Of a stretch of DNA of 64,000 nt, positions 53,701 through 61,926 are shown in pieces. Position 1 is the first letter of the stretch; each line of letters opens with the position of its first letter. The position numbers were made by a program, and so were the translations under genes. Source of the DNA: Changchengzhania lutea (GTDB taxonomy: Bacteria > Bacteroidota > Bacteroidia > Flavobacteriales > Flavobacteriaceae); the NCBI RefSeq assembly GCF_006974145.1, contig NZ_CP039456.1:1146001-1210000 (forward strand), given 5' to 3'. The notes beneath the pieces are model-generated. The model was not told where the DNA came from. It saw only the letters and a program-made list of their open reading frames with translations, and searched no databases.

Positions 53701-54301
53701 TTACGATATTGGATTTGGTGGCGTGGATCACATCTTAGCGACAGGGGAGGACATCAATATTATGGTGTTGGATACCGAAGTATATTCCAATACAGGCGGA
53801 CAAACCTCTAAGGCTACACCATTAGGAGCAAGTGCAAAATTTTCGGTTTCCGGTAAACGCACAAGTAAAAAGAGTTTAGCACTACAGGCCGTTTCATACG
53901 AAAATGTGTATGTTGCCCAAATCGCTATAGGAGCCAAAGACCTTCAAACCCTTAAGGCCATTGAAGAAGCTGAAGCGTATCCTGGACCATCAATAATAAT
54001 TGCTTACTCTCATTGTGGTGAACATGGATATGATCTAGCACATGGCGCTTCACAGCAAGAAAAAGCGGTAGAAAGCGGTTATTGGCCATTATTTAGATTT
54101 GACCCATCCAAGCCAAAAGGCAAGAAGTTTAGATTAGATTCAAAGGCACCTTCAATTCCTCTAAAAGACTTTATGTATAATGAAACACGTTTTTCTAGAG
54201 TTGCTAAGGACAATGCAGAACTTGGAGCCAAACTTCTTGAGCAAGCTCAAACTGAGGTTAATTCCAAATGGGAACGTTTAGAACTTTACAGAGATATGTA
54301 A
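50771..54301 (+). CDS. nifJ: Pyruvate:ferredoxin (flavodoxin) oxidoreductase
   Basis: 1176 residues, the single-chain PFOR form. Order: alpha-type domain (YPITPASPMGEHVD, MQSEGGAAGAVHGALQAG), gamma-type domain (near 420-610), a ferredoxin insert with CTQCNKCVAICP and CTGCDLCVAVCP (about 695-760), and the beta-type thiamine domain (CSGCGETPY, GGDGWAYDIGFGGVDH, NTGGQTSKATP). It converts pyruvate and CoA to acetyl-CoA, CO2 and reduced ferredoxin and is oxygen sensitive. In a flavobacterium it points to micro-oxic or anaerobic capability. Preceded by an FNR-like promoter. Confidence 0.97.
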   Translation: MENQFQKLICDANEAVAKIAHKTNEVCAIYPITPASPMGEHVDVYSSKGQKNIWDNIPRIVEMQSEGGAAGAVHGALQAGALTTTFTASQGLLLMIPNMYKMAGELLPSVIHVAARTIATHALSIFGDHSDVMATRQTGFSMLFGGSVQEAHDFALISQVATLKSRVPFLNIFDGFRTSHEISKIDGIPDDVIIDMMPEDAIMDHKKRSLDPDHPVIRGTSQNPDVFFQAREAANTFYEKVPGIVEDTMNEFYKHTGRRYSLFYYEGHPKAERVIILMGSGEGAARETVEAMVKNGEKVGVLFVRLFRPFSIKHFVNELPETVKKIAVLDRTKEPGSIGEPLYQDVITALNESDREMPVVVGGRYGLSSKEFTPQMVKGVYDELLDNKPKNHFTVGINDDVTFTSLPIDESFTIERHTINCMFYGLGSDGTVGANKNSIKIIGDTTDNFVQGYFVYDSKKAGAQTISHLRFGPKPIYSSYLIDKADFIASHQFNFIEKYNMVADLKHGGTFLLNSPYSKDDIWDYLPKRIQKEIIEKEANFYVIDATKVAEASNLGKRTNTVLQTCFFAISGILPKDEAIQRIKDAIVKSYSHKGEGIVKMNFTAVDNSLANLQKVDYPKEITSEIHLQTAMHNAPDGFVTEVLEKILGGFGDELPVSAFPVDGTFPTGTTQYEKSGIADKVPVWDDINLCTQCNKCVAICPHAAIRAKVVSNDELANKPDSLQAVAAKGRPFNKVEESYVLQVSPQDCTGCDLCVAVCPAVSKEDPDFKSINMHKKLEVEAVEDVNWDYFIDLPDYNRTELQITNVKGSQFLEPLFEFSGACSGCGETPYIKLLTQLYGDSILIANATGCSSIYGGNLPTTPYKTNQFGRGPAWANSLFEDNAEFGLGMKLALSKKQEISVNLLKSIEKEVGKDLVDAILNNPEKTEAEKEENFKNLDKLKIKLARIDNENAKKLSHLTEYLRKKSVWILGGDGWAYDIGFGGVDHILATGEDINIMVLDTEVYSNTGGQTSKATPLGASAKFSVSGKRTSKKSLALQAVSYENVYVAQIAIGAKDLQTLKAIEEAEAYPGPSIIIAYSHCGEHGYDLAHGASQQEKAVESGYWPLFRFDPSKPKGKKFRLDSKAPSIPLKDFMYNETRFSRVAKDNAELGAKLLEQAQTEVNSKWERLELYRDM

Positions 54302-54339
54302 CATGCCTTAGCCAAGGTAGTGTTTGTTTAATATAAAAT

Positions 54340-54373
54340 CATTCTCCATGCTATATTTATAGTATGGGGAATG
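54340..54373 (+). terminator. Hairpin after the PFOR gene
   Basis: A 16-bp stem (CATTCTCCATGCTATA with TATAGTATGGGGAATG, two G-U pairs) around TT. No T run follows, so termination is less certain than folding. Confidence 0.45.
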
Positions 54374-54408
54374 AATACTATTAATTACTAACTTTTAATT
54401 CATTTATC

Positions 54409-54786
54409 ATGGAAAATGAAGCTATCAAGTATTTTGTAAATGCTGCTCAAAAATTGAATCAAGCTAACAAAGAGTTATTTAAACCAGAAGAGGATATTGT
54501 CACGTATTTAGTTTGCAAAAATTCTCAGTATGCCATCGAAAATTATCTAAAAGGTTATCTTTTGAAAAAGGGTTTTAATCCTAGTGAATACAAAACCATA
54601 GACAGCCTTTATGAACAGTGTAAAAGAATAAATAAAGATTTTGAAAAAGTAGATTTATCAGACTTCAATTGTAAAGCTTCTCCTAGTTTAGAATCAAAAT
54701 ATTGTAATGATGTTTCAAAAGTTAGCAAATGTTTTGATGCAGCAGATGAACTAGACACATTTCTTAGAAAAGAAAAAATTATTTAA
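54409..54786 (+). CDS. HEPN domain-containing protein
   Basis: 125 residues, almost all helical, with the HEPN pattern: an N-terminal WFxxA-like helix (AIKYFVNAAQKLNQANKELF), the central LVCKNSQYAIENYLKGYLLKKGF block and a C-terminal helix (VSKCFDAADELDTFL). HEPN proteins are often RNases paired with MNT nucleotidyltransferases, but the catalytic RxxxxH motif is not seen and no MNT gene is adjacent. It may be a stand-alone binding protein. Confidence 0.75.
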   Translation: MENEAIKYFVNAAQKLNQANKELFKPEEDIVTYLVCKNSQYAIENYLKGYLLKKGFNPSEYKTIDSLYEQCKRINKDFEKVDLSDFNCKASPSLESKYCNDVSKVSKCFDAADELDTFLRKEKII

Positions 54787-54854
54787 TGTAACTTTTCTAA
54801 ACTCTATGTTTTATTTAATAAAAAACACTTTTGTGTACTAATTTAAGCTTAAAA

Positions 54855-55100
54855 TTAAGCTTGAATATTAATCACTTGTTCAATTTGAGGTGCATATTTT
54901 TTAATGGTCATCTCTACACCCGACTTTAAAGTCATTTGATTGACACTACACCCTACGCAGGCACCTAATAATTGTACTTTGACCAAGGTATTGTTTTCTT
55001 CGATAGAGAGCAAAGAAATATCACCACCATCGCTTTGCAAAAACGGACGGATTTCCTCTAAAGCTTTTTCAACATTTAACCTAATTTCTTCTGTAGACAT
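54855..55100 (-). CDS. NifU C-terminal domain Fe-S scaffold protein
   Basis: 81 residues comprising only the NifU C-terminal domain: VEKALEEIRPFLQSDGGDISLLSI, then GACVGCSVNQMTLKSGVE with the CxxC cluster-binding motif. Small Nfu-type scaffold that passes Fe-S clusters to targets. Located 71 bp downstream of the Mrp gene and in the same orientation, so the two likely act together. The gap carries a 24-bp perfect palindrome. Confidence 0.92.
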   Translation of the reverse strand: MSTEEIRLNVEKALEEIRPFLQSDGGDISLLSIEENNTLVKVQLLGACVGCSVNQMTLKSGVEMTIKKYAPQIEQVINIQA

Positions 55101-55128
55101 CTGCTATTTTTTCCTCACCCTAACCCAC

Positions 55129-55152
55129 TCCTCCCGATAGCTATCGGGAGGA
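55129..55152. repeat. Perfect 24-bp palindrome between mrp and nfu
   Basis: Two complementary 12-bp arms TCCTCCCGATAG and CTATCGGGAGGA abut directly. Related CCGATA/TATCGG hairpins occur near 35545, so it may belong to a dispersed repeat. It could partly terminate transcription after the Mrp gene. Confidence 0.55.
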
Positions 55153-55171
55153 AAGGGAAAAAAGCTGATTA

Positions 55172-56308
55172 TTATTTCTTTATGGCCGAACAACCAGCCA
55201 TTGTCGTTATTTTTATGGCTTCTGTAGCCGGCAAAGCATCATTTCTTTTTACTAGTTCCTGTACCACGTTCTGTGTTAAAAGCTCAAAGGCTTTCTCTAA
55301 TTCCGTTGCCGTTTGTAAGGCTGCTGGTCGACCAACATCACCTGCTTCACGAATACTCTGCACCAAAGGAAGTTCACCTAAAAATGGCACTTTTAAATCT
55401 TCGGCCAAATGTTTAGCCCCTTCTTTACCAAAAATATAATACTTGTTATCTGGCAACTCTTCTGGTGTAAAGTAAGCCATATTTTCAATAATCCCTAATA
55501 CGGGGACATTAATACTCTCTTGTTGAAACATGGCCACACCTTTTTTAGCATCTGCAAGCGCCACGTTTTGAGGGGTGCTCACTATTAAAGCACCGGTAAT
55601 AGGAAGTGATTGCATAATACTTAGATGAATGTCCCCCGTTCCAGGAGGTAAATCAATTAGCATAAAGTCAAGTTCACCCCAATGCGCATCAAAAATCATT
55701 TGATTTAAGGCTTTTGCCGCCATAGGCCCACGCCAAACCACGGCTTGGTCAGGTTGGGTAAAAAACCCAATAGATAATACTTTTACACCGTAATTTTCAA
55801 CAGGCTTCATTTTAGATTTACCGTCTATATTAACAGCTAAAGGTTTTTCAGATGCCACATCAAACATAATAGGAATGGATGGTCCATAAATATCAGCGTC
55901 TAAAACACCAACCTTGAAGCCCATTTTAGCTAAGGTTACTGCCAAATTAGCGGTAACCGTAGATTTACCAACACCTCCTTTACCAGAAGCTACAGCAATA
56001 ATATTTTGAATGCCCGGAACAGCCTTTCCTTTTATAACATGGGCTTTAGGTTGCTCTGGTGCTTCAACTTTTACATTGACCGTAATTTTGGCCTTCTCAT
56101 AAACCTGCTCATGAATGGTTTTTAAAATATCAACTTCGGTGCGTTTTTTAGCCTGAAGGCTCGGGTTTTTAATCGTAATATCTACAATAACCTCATCACC
56201 AAAAGTCATTACATTTTTAACGGCACCACTATCTACCATATTTTCTCCCTCACCAGGTGCAGTAAGTGTTTGTAATGCTTTAAATATATCTTGTTTGTTG
56301 AGTTTCAT
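55172..56308 (-). CDS. apbC: Mrp/ApbC family P-loop Fe-S carrier ATPase
   Basis: 378 residues. An N-terminal DUF59/MIP18-type domain (about 1-85) precedes the ATPase with the deviant Walker A GKGGVGKST, DADIYGPS, and DLPPGTGD. The family assembles or transfers [4Fe-4S] clusters. With the NifU-type gene downstream and the many Fe-S proteins in the window, supply of clusters is a sensible role. The CxxC typical of the Nbp35 subgroup is not seen; MAGCSAIKK at the end supplies one Cys. Confidence 0.92.
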   Translation of the reverse strand: MKLNKQDIFKALQTLTAPGEGENMVDSGAVKNVMTFGDEVIVDITIKNPSLQAKKRTEVDILKTIHEQVYEKAKITVNVKVEAPEQPKAHVIKGKAVPGIQNIIAVASGKGGVGKSTVTANLAVTLAKMGFKVGVLDADIYGPSIPIMFDVASEKPLAVNIDGKSKMKPVENYGVKVLSIGFFTQPDQAVVWRGPMAAKALNQMIFDAHWGELDFMLIDLPPGTGDIHLSIMQSLPITGALIVSTPQNVALADAKKGVAMFQQESINVPVLGIIENMAYFTPEELPDNKYYIFGKEGAKHLAEDLKVPFLGELPLVQSIREAGDVGRPAALQTATELEKAFELLTQNVVQELVKRNDALPATEAIKITTMAGCSAIKK

Positions 56309-56717
56309 GATTTTTAAGACAATAGGACAAAATAAAAGAGCAAAGACTGTTTTAGTTAAGCTGTTCTTTTATTCTACAATTATTTAATTTTCAATTATTA
56401 AGAATGATTCTAAGATGCAAATATAAATAATAAACACGGAAGAGGGAATAGAGTTATTAGAAGTTTTGTTTATGAACCCATCTTGACTTTTTCTATTTCC
56501 TAAAAAATGGCCGAAATCTGCCCATATTTCGTTACTTTTTTTATTCGTAGCGATGCTATGTCTTTCAAAAAGTGCCTAATCTGGACAAATTTCATCTCAT
56601 TTTCGGTTAAACACAAAAAGTCAAGATGGGTTCTATTATAAGATTTAGTGAACTTATGGAAGTAGAAGAAATAAAACCATTAATAAAGTAATTTATTTTA
56701 ATGGTTAATAATTGAAA
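56309..56717. other. Gene-free region carrying a 160-bp inverted-repeat element
   Basis: No gene. The main content is a 160-bp element with perfect 19-bp terminal arms (56474-56633), described separately. The flanks are AT-rich without clear promoters. Confidence 0.5.
56474..56633. repeat. 160-bp element with 19-bp terminal inverted repeats
   Basis: GAACCCATCTTGACTTTTT at 56474-56492 is the exact reverse complement of 56615-56633. The interior has no ORF. The structure fits a MITE-like element or a very long extragenic stem-loop. No target-site duplication is obvious next to it. Confidence 0.6.
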
Positions 56718-57047
56718 TTATAATTCCTTTGAAGGTTCCCAAAAAATTTCTTTAAAATTCTGAATTTGATTCTCTATAACCACGACGCCTTCACTTTCTA
56801 AAAGCTGCTGCATCAGGTTTGTACCCTCAAAATGGTGTTTTCCAGTTAATAAACCTTTCTTATTGACGACCCTGTGTGCTGGAACACCTTTACCGCCAGA
56901 GCCATTCATGGCATAGCCTACCATACGTGCACTTCTTGCGGCGCCCAAATAGGTTGCAATGGCACCATAACTGGTGACTCTGCCATACGGTATGCATTTT
57001 GCCACCTCATAAACCTTATCGAAAAAATTTAAAGTTTCCGGCTTCAT
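56718..57047 (-). CDS. Alkyltransferase-like protein (MGMT fold, no catalytic Cys)
   Basis: 109 residues, the MGMT DNA-binding domain alone: IPYGRVTSYGAIATYLG, ARSARMVGYAMNG, and VPAHRVVNKKG. In true O6-methylguanine methyltransferases the motif is PCHRV; here Ala57 replaces Cys, so it cannot accept alkyl groups. This matches ATL proteins, which flag alkylated guanine for nucleotide excision repair. It starts 1 bp after the LysE gene stop. Confidence 0.88.
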   Translation of the reverse strand: MKPETLNFFDKVYEVAKCIPYGRVTSYGAIATYLGAARSARMVGYAMNGSGGKGVPAHRVVNKKGLLTGKHHFEGTNLMQQLLESEGVVVIENQIQNFKEIFWEPSKEL

Positions 57048-57048
57048 A

Positions 57049-57678
57049 TTATAGCTCCTTAAGGATATTAAACAGTGTAACTATGGAAATGATTCCGGTA
57101 ATTCCTCCAATAACATAGTTCATGTTTTTCTGAGATGTAAAAGATTTCTCTTTAATCATATCAAAGAAGAAAATATACATATAGAGCATAACAAAGGTTC
57201 CCATAGCCGCACCTGCTACATAGGATATGATGTTAATTTGAGTGAGTTCTAACCATCCAAAAGATGCCAAAGTTATGGTCATATAGGCTTGGTAAGGAAT
57301 TGGAAACACATTTATAGCAGACAACAAAACACCTTGTAAAAATCGACTGTACTTGCTTCTTACTTTGGGTTCAATTTTCTGTTTGGTTTGTTTTTTTGCG
57401 ATGAGCAAGAAATATACAGTAATAAGCACAAAAACAATAAAGGCAACACGTTGAAGAATGTCTACTACTTCTGAATGATTACTTAAATAACTCGCAAAAA
57501 TCGCTGCAATATAGGTTTGAATAGCAACGATAACGCAAACCCCAATAGAGAACATAATTCCTCTACTATGCCCCTCTTTAAGGCTTATTTTTGCAGCTGT
57601 CATATTTAGCAAACCAGGTGGAATAACCCCTATTAATGCTACAATTAAGCCTAAAACAAATACAAAAGTTAAATTCAC
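57049..57678 (-). CDS. LysE family transporter
   Basis: 209 residues with six membrane segments. The N-terminal GVIPPGLLNMTAAKISLKEGHSRG corresponds to the PGP motif region of LysE/RhtB exporters. Exported substrate unknown, probably amino acids. Start is a GTG overlapping the trmB stop (TAGTG). Probable operon trmB-lysE-atl. Confidence 0.82.
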   Translation of the reverse strand: MNLTFVFVLGLIVALIGVIPPGLLNMTAAKISLKEGHSRGIMFSIGVCVIVAIQTYIAAIFASYLSNHSEVVDILQRVAFIVFVLITVYFLLIAKKQTKQKIEPKVRSKYSRFLQGVLLSAINVFPIPYQAYMTITLASFGWLELTQINIISYVAGAAMGTFVMLYMYIFFFDMIKEKSFTSQKNMNYVIGGITGIISIVTLFNILKEL

Positions 57679-58355
57679 TAATTGCTTATTTTAAACCTAA
57701 TATACGTAATTGGTTTGTTATGCTCTAAATATTGCGATTCGTAAAATGTTTGTATGGCCGTTACATCTTCTGGACTACCTTCTTGTTTGTACACATTATG
57801 GTTTGCATAAAGCACCTCGTGACCAGCACCATGTAATAATCCAAGCGTATAGCCATGCATAAATTCACTATCGGTCTTTAAATTTACAACGCCTTCTGGT
57901 TTTAAAATATGTTTATAGCGTTTTAAAAATGTCGAATTAGTCATACGGTGTTTGGTACGCTTATATTTTATTTGAGGATCTGGAAAAGTGATCCAGATTT
58001 CGTCTACTTCATTCTCAGCAAAGGCATGGTCGATAAGCTCTATTTGGGTTCTTAAAAAAGCGACGTTAGACATATCATCTTCAAGAGCTGTTTTAGCTCC
58101 ACGCCAGAATCTAGCTCCCTTGATATCGATACCCACAAAGTTTTTATTAGAATATTTTTGTGCCAGAGCAACCGAATACTCACCCTTACCACAACCCAGT
58201 TCTAAGATTAGCGGATTATTGTTTTTAAATATCGTTGTGTTCCAATTTCCTTTAAGGGCAAAATTACCATTTACCAAATCGTCCCTAGTTGGCTGAAATA
58301 CATTGGAGAATGTTTCGTTCTCCCTAAATCTTTTAAGTTTGTTTTTGCTTCCCAA
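57678..58355 (-). CDS. trmB: tRNA (guanine46-N7)-methyltransferase
   Basis: 225 residues from a TTG start at 58355, giving MGSKNKLKRFRENETF, the usual N-terminus in this group; an ATG at 58475 would add 40 residues without family similarity. SAM site LILELGCGKGEYSVALA, then IDIKGARFWRGAKTA, and the signature ITFPDPQIKYKRTKHRMTNSTFL. It methylates G46 in tRNA variable loops. Confidence 0.92.
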   Translation of the reverse strand: MGSKNKLKRFRENETFSNVFQPTRDDLVNGNFALKGNWNTTIFKNNNPLILELGCGKGEYSVALAQKYSNKNFVGIDIKGARFWRGAKTALEDDMSNVAFLRTQIELIDHAFAENEVDEIWITFPDPQIKYKRTKHRMTNSTFLKRYKHILKPEGVVNLKTDSEFMHGYTLGLLHGAGHEVLYANHNVYKQEGSPEDVTAIQTFYESQYLEHNKPITYIRFKISN

Positions 58356-58561
58356 AGTGTATTGACTATTTGTTATGGTTACTTTATTTTTGGTAAAATT
58401 AAGGAAATATATGAGAGTGTTTATATACTTATCTTTGATTTTGATATAAACTCGCGTGAAGGATTGATGCGGCATCCTTTTTAAAACTCGAATGCATTAA
58501 AGATGGTGAGGCTTAACATTTGACAGATGGCCACGTCCTTTGTCCTCGCCCATGCCATTTT

Positions 58562-58584
58562 AAAAAGATATAGCGGAAAGCCTG
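58562..58584. repeat. Copy of a 23-bp dispersed repeat
   Basis: Reverse complement of 8552-8574 with a single mismatch in the middle. It lies in the gap between trmB and the glycosyltransferase gene. Two copies in one window suggest a genome-wide repeat. Confidence 0.5.
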
Positions 58585-58620
58585 ACTTTTGCCGAGCAAA
58601 AGACACGCCCAAAGAAGCTT

Positions 58621-59676
58621 ATGAAAAAACGTATTTTAGTAGCACCGTTGTGTTGGGGTTTGGGGCATGCGACACGCTGTATCCCTATTATCCATGCTTT
58701 GTTGGATTGTGAGTTTGAACCCGTTATTGCAAGTGATGGTGATGCGTTGATGCTTTTACAAAAAGAATTTCCTAATCTTGTTTCTATTGCGTTACCTAGC
58801 TACAATGTGAGTTACACAAAAAAAGGTGAGCATTTAAAATATAAAATGTTTAAAGACTCGCCCAAGTTGATTAAAGCCATAAGAACCGAAAAAAAACAGG
58901 TAAAACGTATTATCGACACTCATGAGATCTCTGGTATTATTTCTGACAACAGATTAGGTATTCATAGTAAAAAAGTGCCTTCGGTGTTTATAACCCATCA
59001 ACTTAATGTTTTAAGTGGAAACACCACATGGCTCACGACTAAAGTTCATCAACATATTATCAAGAAGTTTGATGCGTGTTGGGTACCAGATGTAGCAGGC
59101 AATCCAAATTTGAGTGGTCAATTAGGACATGTTAAAACGCATGCTCTACCTACTGAATATATTGGGCCAATAAGTAGATTAGAACACAAAAAAATACCTG
59201 CTAAATACGCTGTTTTAATATTACTTTCTGGACCAGAACCGCAGCGTACATATCTAGAAGAAATGCTTTTAGCCGTTTTTAAGGGTTCTGAAAAAAGGAT
59301 CATTATGGTCAAAGGGCTCGTCGACAAAAGTGAAGAGCGGCAGGTTAGTGGAAATTTTACAATTTATAATTTTATGACCACATCGCTTTTAGAAAAAACC
59401 ATTAATGAAAGTGCTTTGGTAATTTCGAGATCTGGCTATACCACGATCATGGATTTGGCAAAACTTAATAAAAAAGCTTTTTTTATACCGACCCCAGGAC
59501 AGTTTGAACAGGAGTACTTAGCCGATCGATTGACAAAATCAGGACTAGCCCCCAGTTGTAAACAAGATGATTTTACTTTAGACAAGCTCAATGACATTGA
59601 AAATTTTAAAGGTCTTGAAGCACTAAATTACGAAGTAAATTACAAGCGGTTATTTAGCCTTTTCAAGGGTGAATGA
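58621..59676 (+). CDS. MurG-like (GT28/GT-B) glycosyltransferase
   Basis: 351 residues. An N-terminal GT-B domain (ILVAPLCWGLGHATRCIPIIHAL, VIASDGDALMLL) and a C-terminal nucleotide-sugar domain (ILLSGPEPQRTYLEE, VISRSGYTTIMDLAKLNKKAFFIPTPGQFEQEYLADRL) as in MurG-like enzymes. Not MurG itself by context. Acceptor unknown. Its 3' end overlaps the convergent sensor kinase gene by 27 bp. Confidence 0.85.
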   Translation: MKKRILVAPLCWGLGHATRCIPIIHALLDCEFEPVIASDGDALMLLQKEFPNLVSIALPSYNVSYTKKGEHLKYKMFKDSPKLIKAIRTEKKQVKRIIDTHEISGIISDNRLGIHSKKVPSVFITHQLNVLSGNTTWLTTKVHQHIIKKFDACWVPDVAGNPNLSGQLGHVKTHALPTEYIGPISRLEHKKIPAKYAVLILLSGPEPQRTYLEEMLLAVFKGSEKRIIMVKGLVDKSEERQVSGNFTIYNFMTTSLLEKTINESALVISRSGYTTIMDLAKLNKKAFFIPTPGQFEQEYLADRLTKSGLAPSCKQDDFTLDKLNDIENFKGLEALNYEVNYKRLFSLFKGE

Positions 59677-60696
59677 AAACTCACTACCAACGCCATATTC
59701 ACTTTCCACATAAATTTTTTCTTGGTGCGCTTCGATAATGTGCTTGACTATGGAGAGCCCTAAACCAGAGCCACCTTCTTTTCTTGAGCCACTTTTATCG
59801 ACGCGATAAAAACGTTCGAATAAGCGTGGTAAATGATAATTTTTTATGCCTTCACCGTTATCTGTGACACGCACAATAACTTTATTCTTGATAAGGTTTT
59901 CGATACTTACTTCTGTTGTTCCCTTGGCACGTCCGTATTTCAAGGAATTCACGATAAGATTAACTAATACTTGTTGAATACGTTCCTTATCAGCCTTTAC
60001 CATGACAGGAGTGTTATAATCCATATCGAAAGTCAGTGTGATTTTATTCTTGTTAGCCTTCATCTCTAACATATCAAAAACACTTTTTACCAACTCTATA
60101 ATATCAAATTTTTCAATTTTCAAACTTAAATCACCAACTTCCAATTTGGTAATCATATCCAAATCTTTAATAATATACCCCAGCCGTTCAATCCCTTTAC
60201 TAGCACGCGCTAAATACTTCTCTCTCGTATTTTTATCGTTCATGGCACCGTCCAAAAGCGTCAATATATAACCTTGAACTGTAAAGAGCGGGGTCTTTAA
60301 TTCGTGTGATATATTCCCTAAAAACTCTTTCCTGTACTTTTCACGCACTTTAAGCGTTTCTATTTCAATTTTCTTATCACGAGCAAACTTATCAATTTCT
60401 TCGGTAAGTGTTCTCATGTCCGTGGTAACAGACCCCTTTGATAAGCTTGCAGATTCTAGAAGGGTCAAGTCATCATAGATTTTTTTTACCCTTCGGTAGA
60501 TAAACTTTTCAACGCGGTGCTGAATAACAAAAAATGAAAAAATATATACCGAAATTGAAAATACAATATAGGCCCACCAGACCACTTTCAAATTAAATAG
60601 GAATAAAAAAACACTCATTAAGAGCGTTGTAAAAAAAGTGATAAAAAAAGAGGTATTTATCGCAAATTTGTATGTTCTTTTGAATTTTGATTGCAT
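59650..60696 (-). CDS. PhoR-like sensor histidine kinase
   Basis: 348 residues. Two N-terminal membrane helices (about 13-35 and 39-57) with only a few residues between, so no large sensing domain outside. HisKA with phospho-acceptor His131 (FLGNISHELKTP), then the ATPase with NSLKYG, DNGEGIKNYHLPRLFERFYR and GGSGLGLSIVKHI. It starts inside the response-regulator stop (TAATG), so the two are made together. Confidence 0.93.
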   Translation of the reverse strand: MQSKFKRTYKFAINTSFFITFFTTLLMSVFLFLFNLKVVWWAYIVFSISVYIFSFFVIQHRVEKFIYRRVKKIYDDLTLLESASLSKGSVTTDMRTLTEEIDKFARDKKIEIETLKVREKYRKEFLGNISHELKTPLFTVQGYILTLLDGAMNDKNTREKYLARASKGIERLGYIIKDLDMITKLEVGDLSLKIEKFDIIELVKSVFDMLEMKANKNKITLTFDMDYNTPVMVKADKERIQQVLVNLIVNSLKYGRAKGTTEVSIENLIKNKVIVRVTDNGEGIKNYHLPRLFERFYRVDKSGSRKEGGSGLGLSIVKHIIEAHQEKIYVESEYGVGSEFSFTLEKAK

Positions 60697-61376
60697 TAAT
60701 CTACAAACTTATAGCCCACACCTTTTACTGTTTTAAAGCTATGATCTCCTAATTTCTCACGTAATTTTCTAATGTGTACATCTATGGTCCTTCCGCCAAC
60801 AACGACTTCATTACCCCAAACCCTATCTAGAATTTCATCACGTTTAAACACTTTCCCTGGTTTTGATGCGAGTAAAGATAATAATTCAAACTCTTTTCTT
60901 GGTAAGATTATTTCTTTGCCTTTTAGTAGAATTTTATATTCGTCACGATTAATCACTAGGTTACCAATTTTAACTGTGGCATCTTTTGGTTCCTCTTTAT
61001 AGCGCCTTAATAAAGCTTTTACTTTGCTTATCAAAACCTTAGGTTTAATAGGTTTTGCTATGTAATCATCTGCACCAGCATCAAACCCTGCTACTTGAGA
61101 ATAGTCTTCACCCCGAGCTGTTAAAAAAGTAATAATCGTATTTTTTAATTTGGGGTGATTTCTAATCAATTCGCAAGCCTCAATACCATCCATCTCAGGC
61201 ATCATCACATCGAGAATTATAAGATGTGGCAATTCCTTTTTTGCTTTTTTAACGCCTTGTAATCCATTTTCGGCAGTTATTACTTGATACCCTTCGTTTG
61301 ATAAGTTGTAACCAACAATCTCTAATATATCTGGTTCATCATCAACCAATAAAATCTTTATATCTTTCTTATTCAT
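60696..61376 (-). CDS. OmpR/PhoB-type response regulator
   Basis: 226 residues from the ATG at 61376 (MNKKDIKILLVDDEPD); an earlier in-frame ATG at 61400 adds eight unrelated residues. Receiver domain with Asp56 as phospho-acceptor (LIILDVMMPEMDG), Thr in FLTARGED and Lys in YIAKPIKP, then a C-terminal winged helix (LPRKEFELLSLLASKPGKVFKRDEIL, GGRTIDVHIRKLREKLG). Partner of the downstream kinase; phosphate control is likely by similarity to PhoB/PhoR but no pst genes are nearby. Confidence 0.93.
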   Translation of the reverse strand: MNKKDIKILLVDDEPDILEIVGYNLSNEGYQVITAENGLQGVKKAKKELPHLIILDVMMPEMDGIEACELIRNHPKLKNTIITFLTARGEDYSQVAGFDAGADDYIAKPIKPKVLISKVKALLRRYKEEPKDATVKIGNLVINRDEYKILLKGKEIILPRKEFELLSLLASKPGKVFKRDEILDRVWGNEVVVGGRTIDVHIRKLREKLGDHSFKTVKGVGYKFVD

Positions 61377-61581
61377 ATGTTCTGCTCTAATGAAGATCAA
61401 TCATTAATAGAGTAAAGATAAAACTTATCCCAGAGTTATAACAAATTTGAAAAATTAATAACATTATGGTAACAATCCATGCCCGATTTTTCAGTGTTTC
61501 GACCAAGTACACAAACCTTTAACATATATTTGGTATGGCTTTTGTATATTATTTGTACTTTTAATTGTTAAATACATTTAT

Positions 61582-61926
61582 ATGTTGAAAAACTACGCGT
61601 TTACCTTAATATTGACTTTAACATGTTTGATAAGCCAACACGGATTTTCACAAGATGGCGTTAGAAATACTGCTATGCAGCAGCATAATATCGAAGGTCT
61701 TACCATATATCCTAACCCTGTTAATAATGGCAGGCAATTTATAAATATTACATCAAAACTTCATTTAACTAAAACTGTGGAATTTTATAACGTTTTAGGG
61801 AAAAAGATTTTTTCAACCGTTATGGTTGGTAAGGAATTAAATATATCCAAGTTTAGCACTGGGGTTTATATTTTAAAGATTACCGAAAACAACATTAGTG
61901 AAACTCGCAAATTAGTCATAAAATAA
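61582..61926 (+). CDS. Small T9SS-sorted protein
   Basis: 114 residues: a signal peptide (ending GFSQ), a very short spacer and a type IX secretion C-terminal sorting domain (GLTIYPNPVNNGR, VEFYNVLGKKIFS, LNISKFSTGVYILKI, RKLVIK). There is almost no cargo domain, so the protein is essentially a sorting domain on its own, either a remnant of a larger secreted protein or a small surface protein. Confidence 0.85.
   Translation: MLKNYAFTLILTLTCLISQHGFSQDGVRNTAMQQHNIEGLTIYPNPVNNGRQFINITSKLHLTKTVEFYNVLGKKIFSTVMVGKELNISKFSTGVYILKITENNISETRKLVIK

Noticed and set aside
58356-58475. Longer N-terminus for TrmB
   Set aside because: The extra 40 residues are AT-rich leader sequence; the TTG at 58355 gives the family's normal start.
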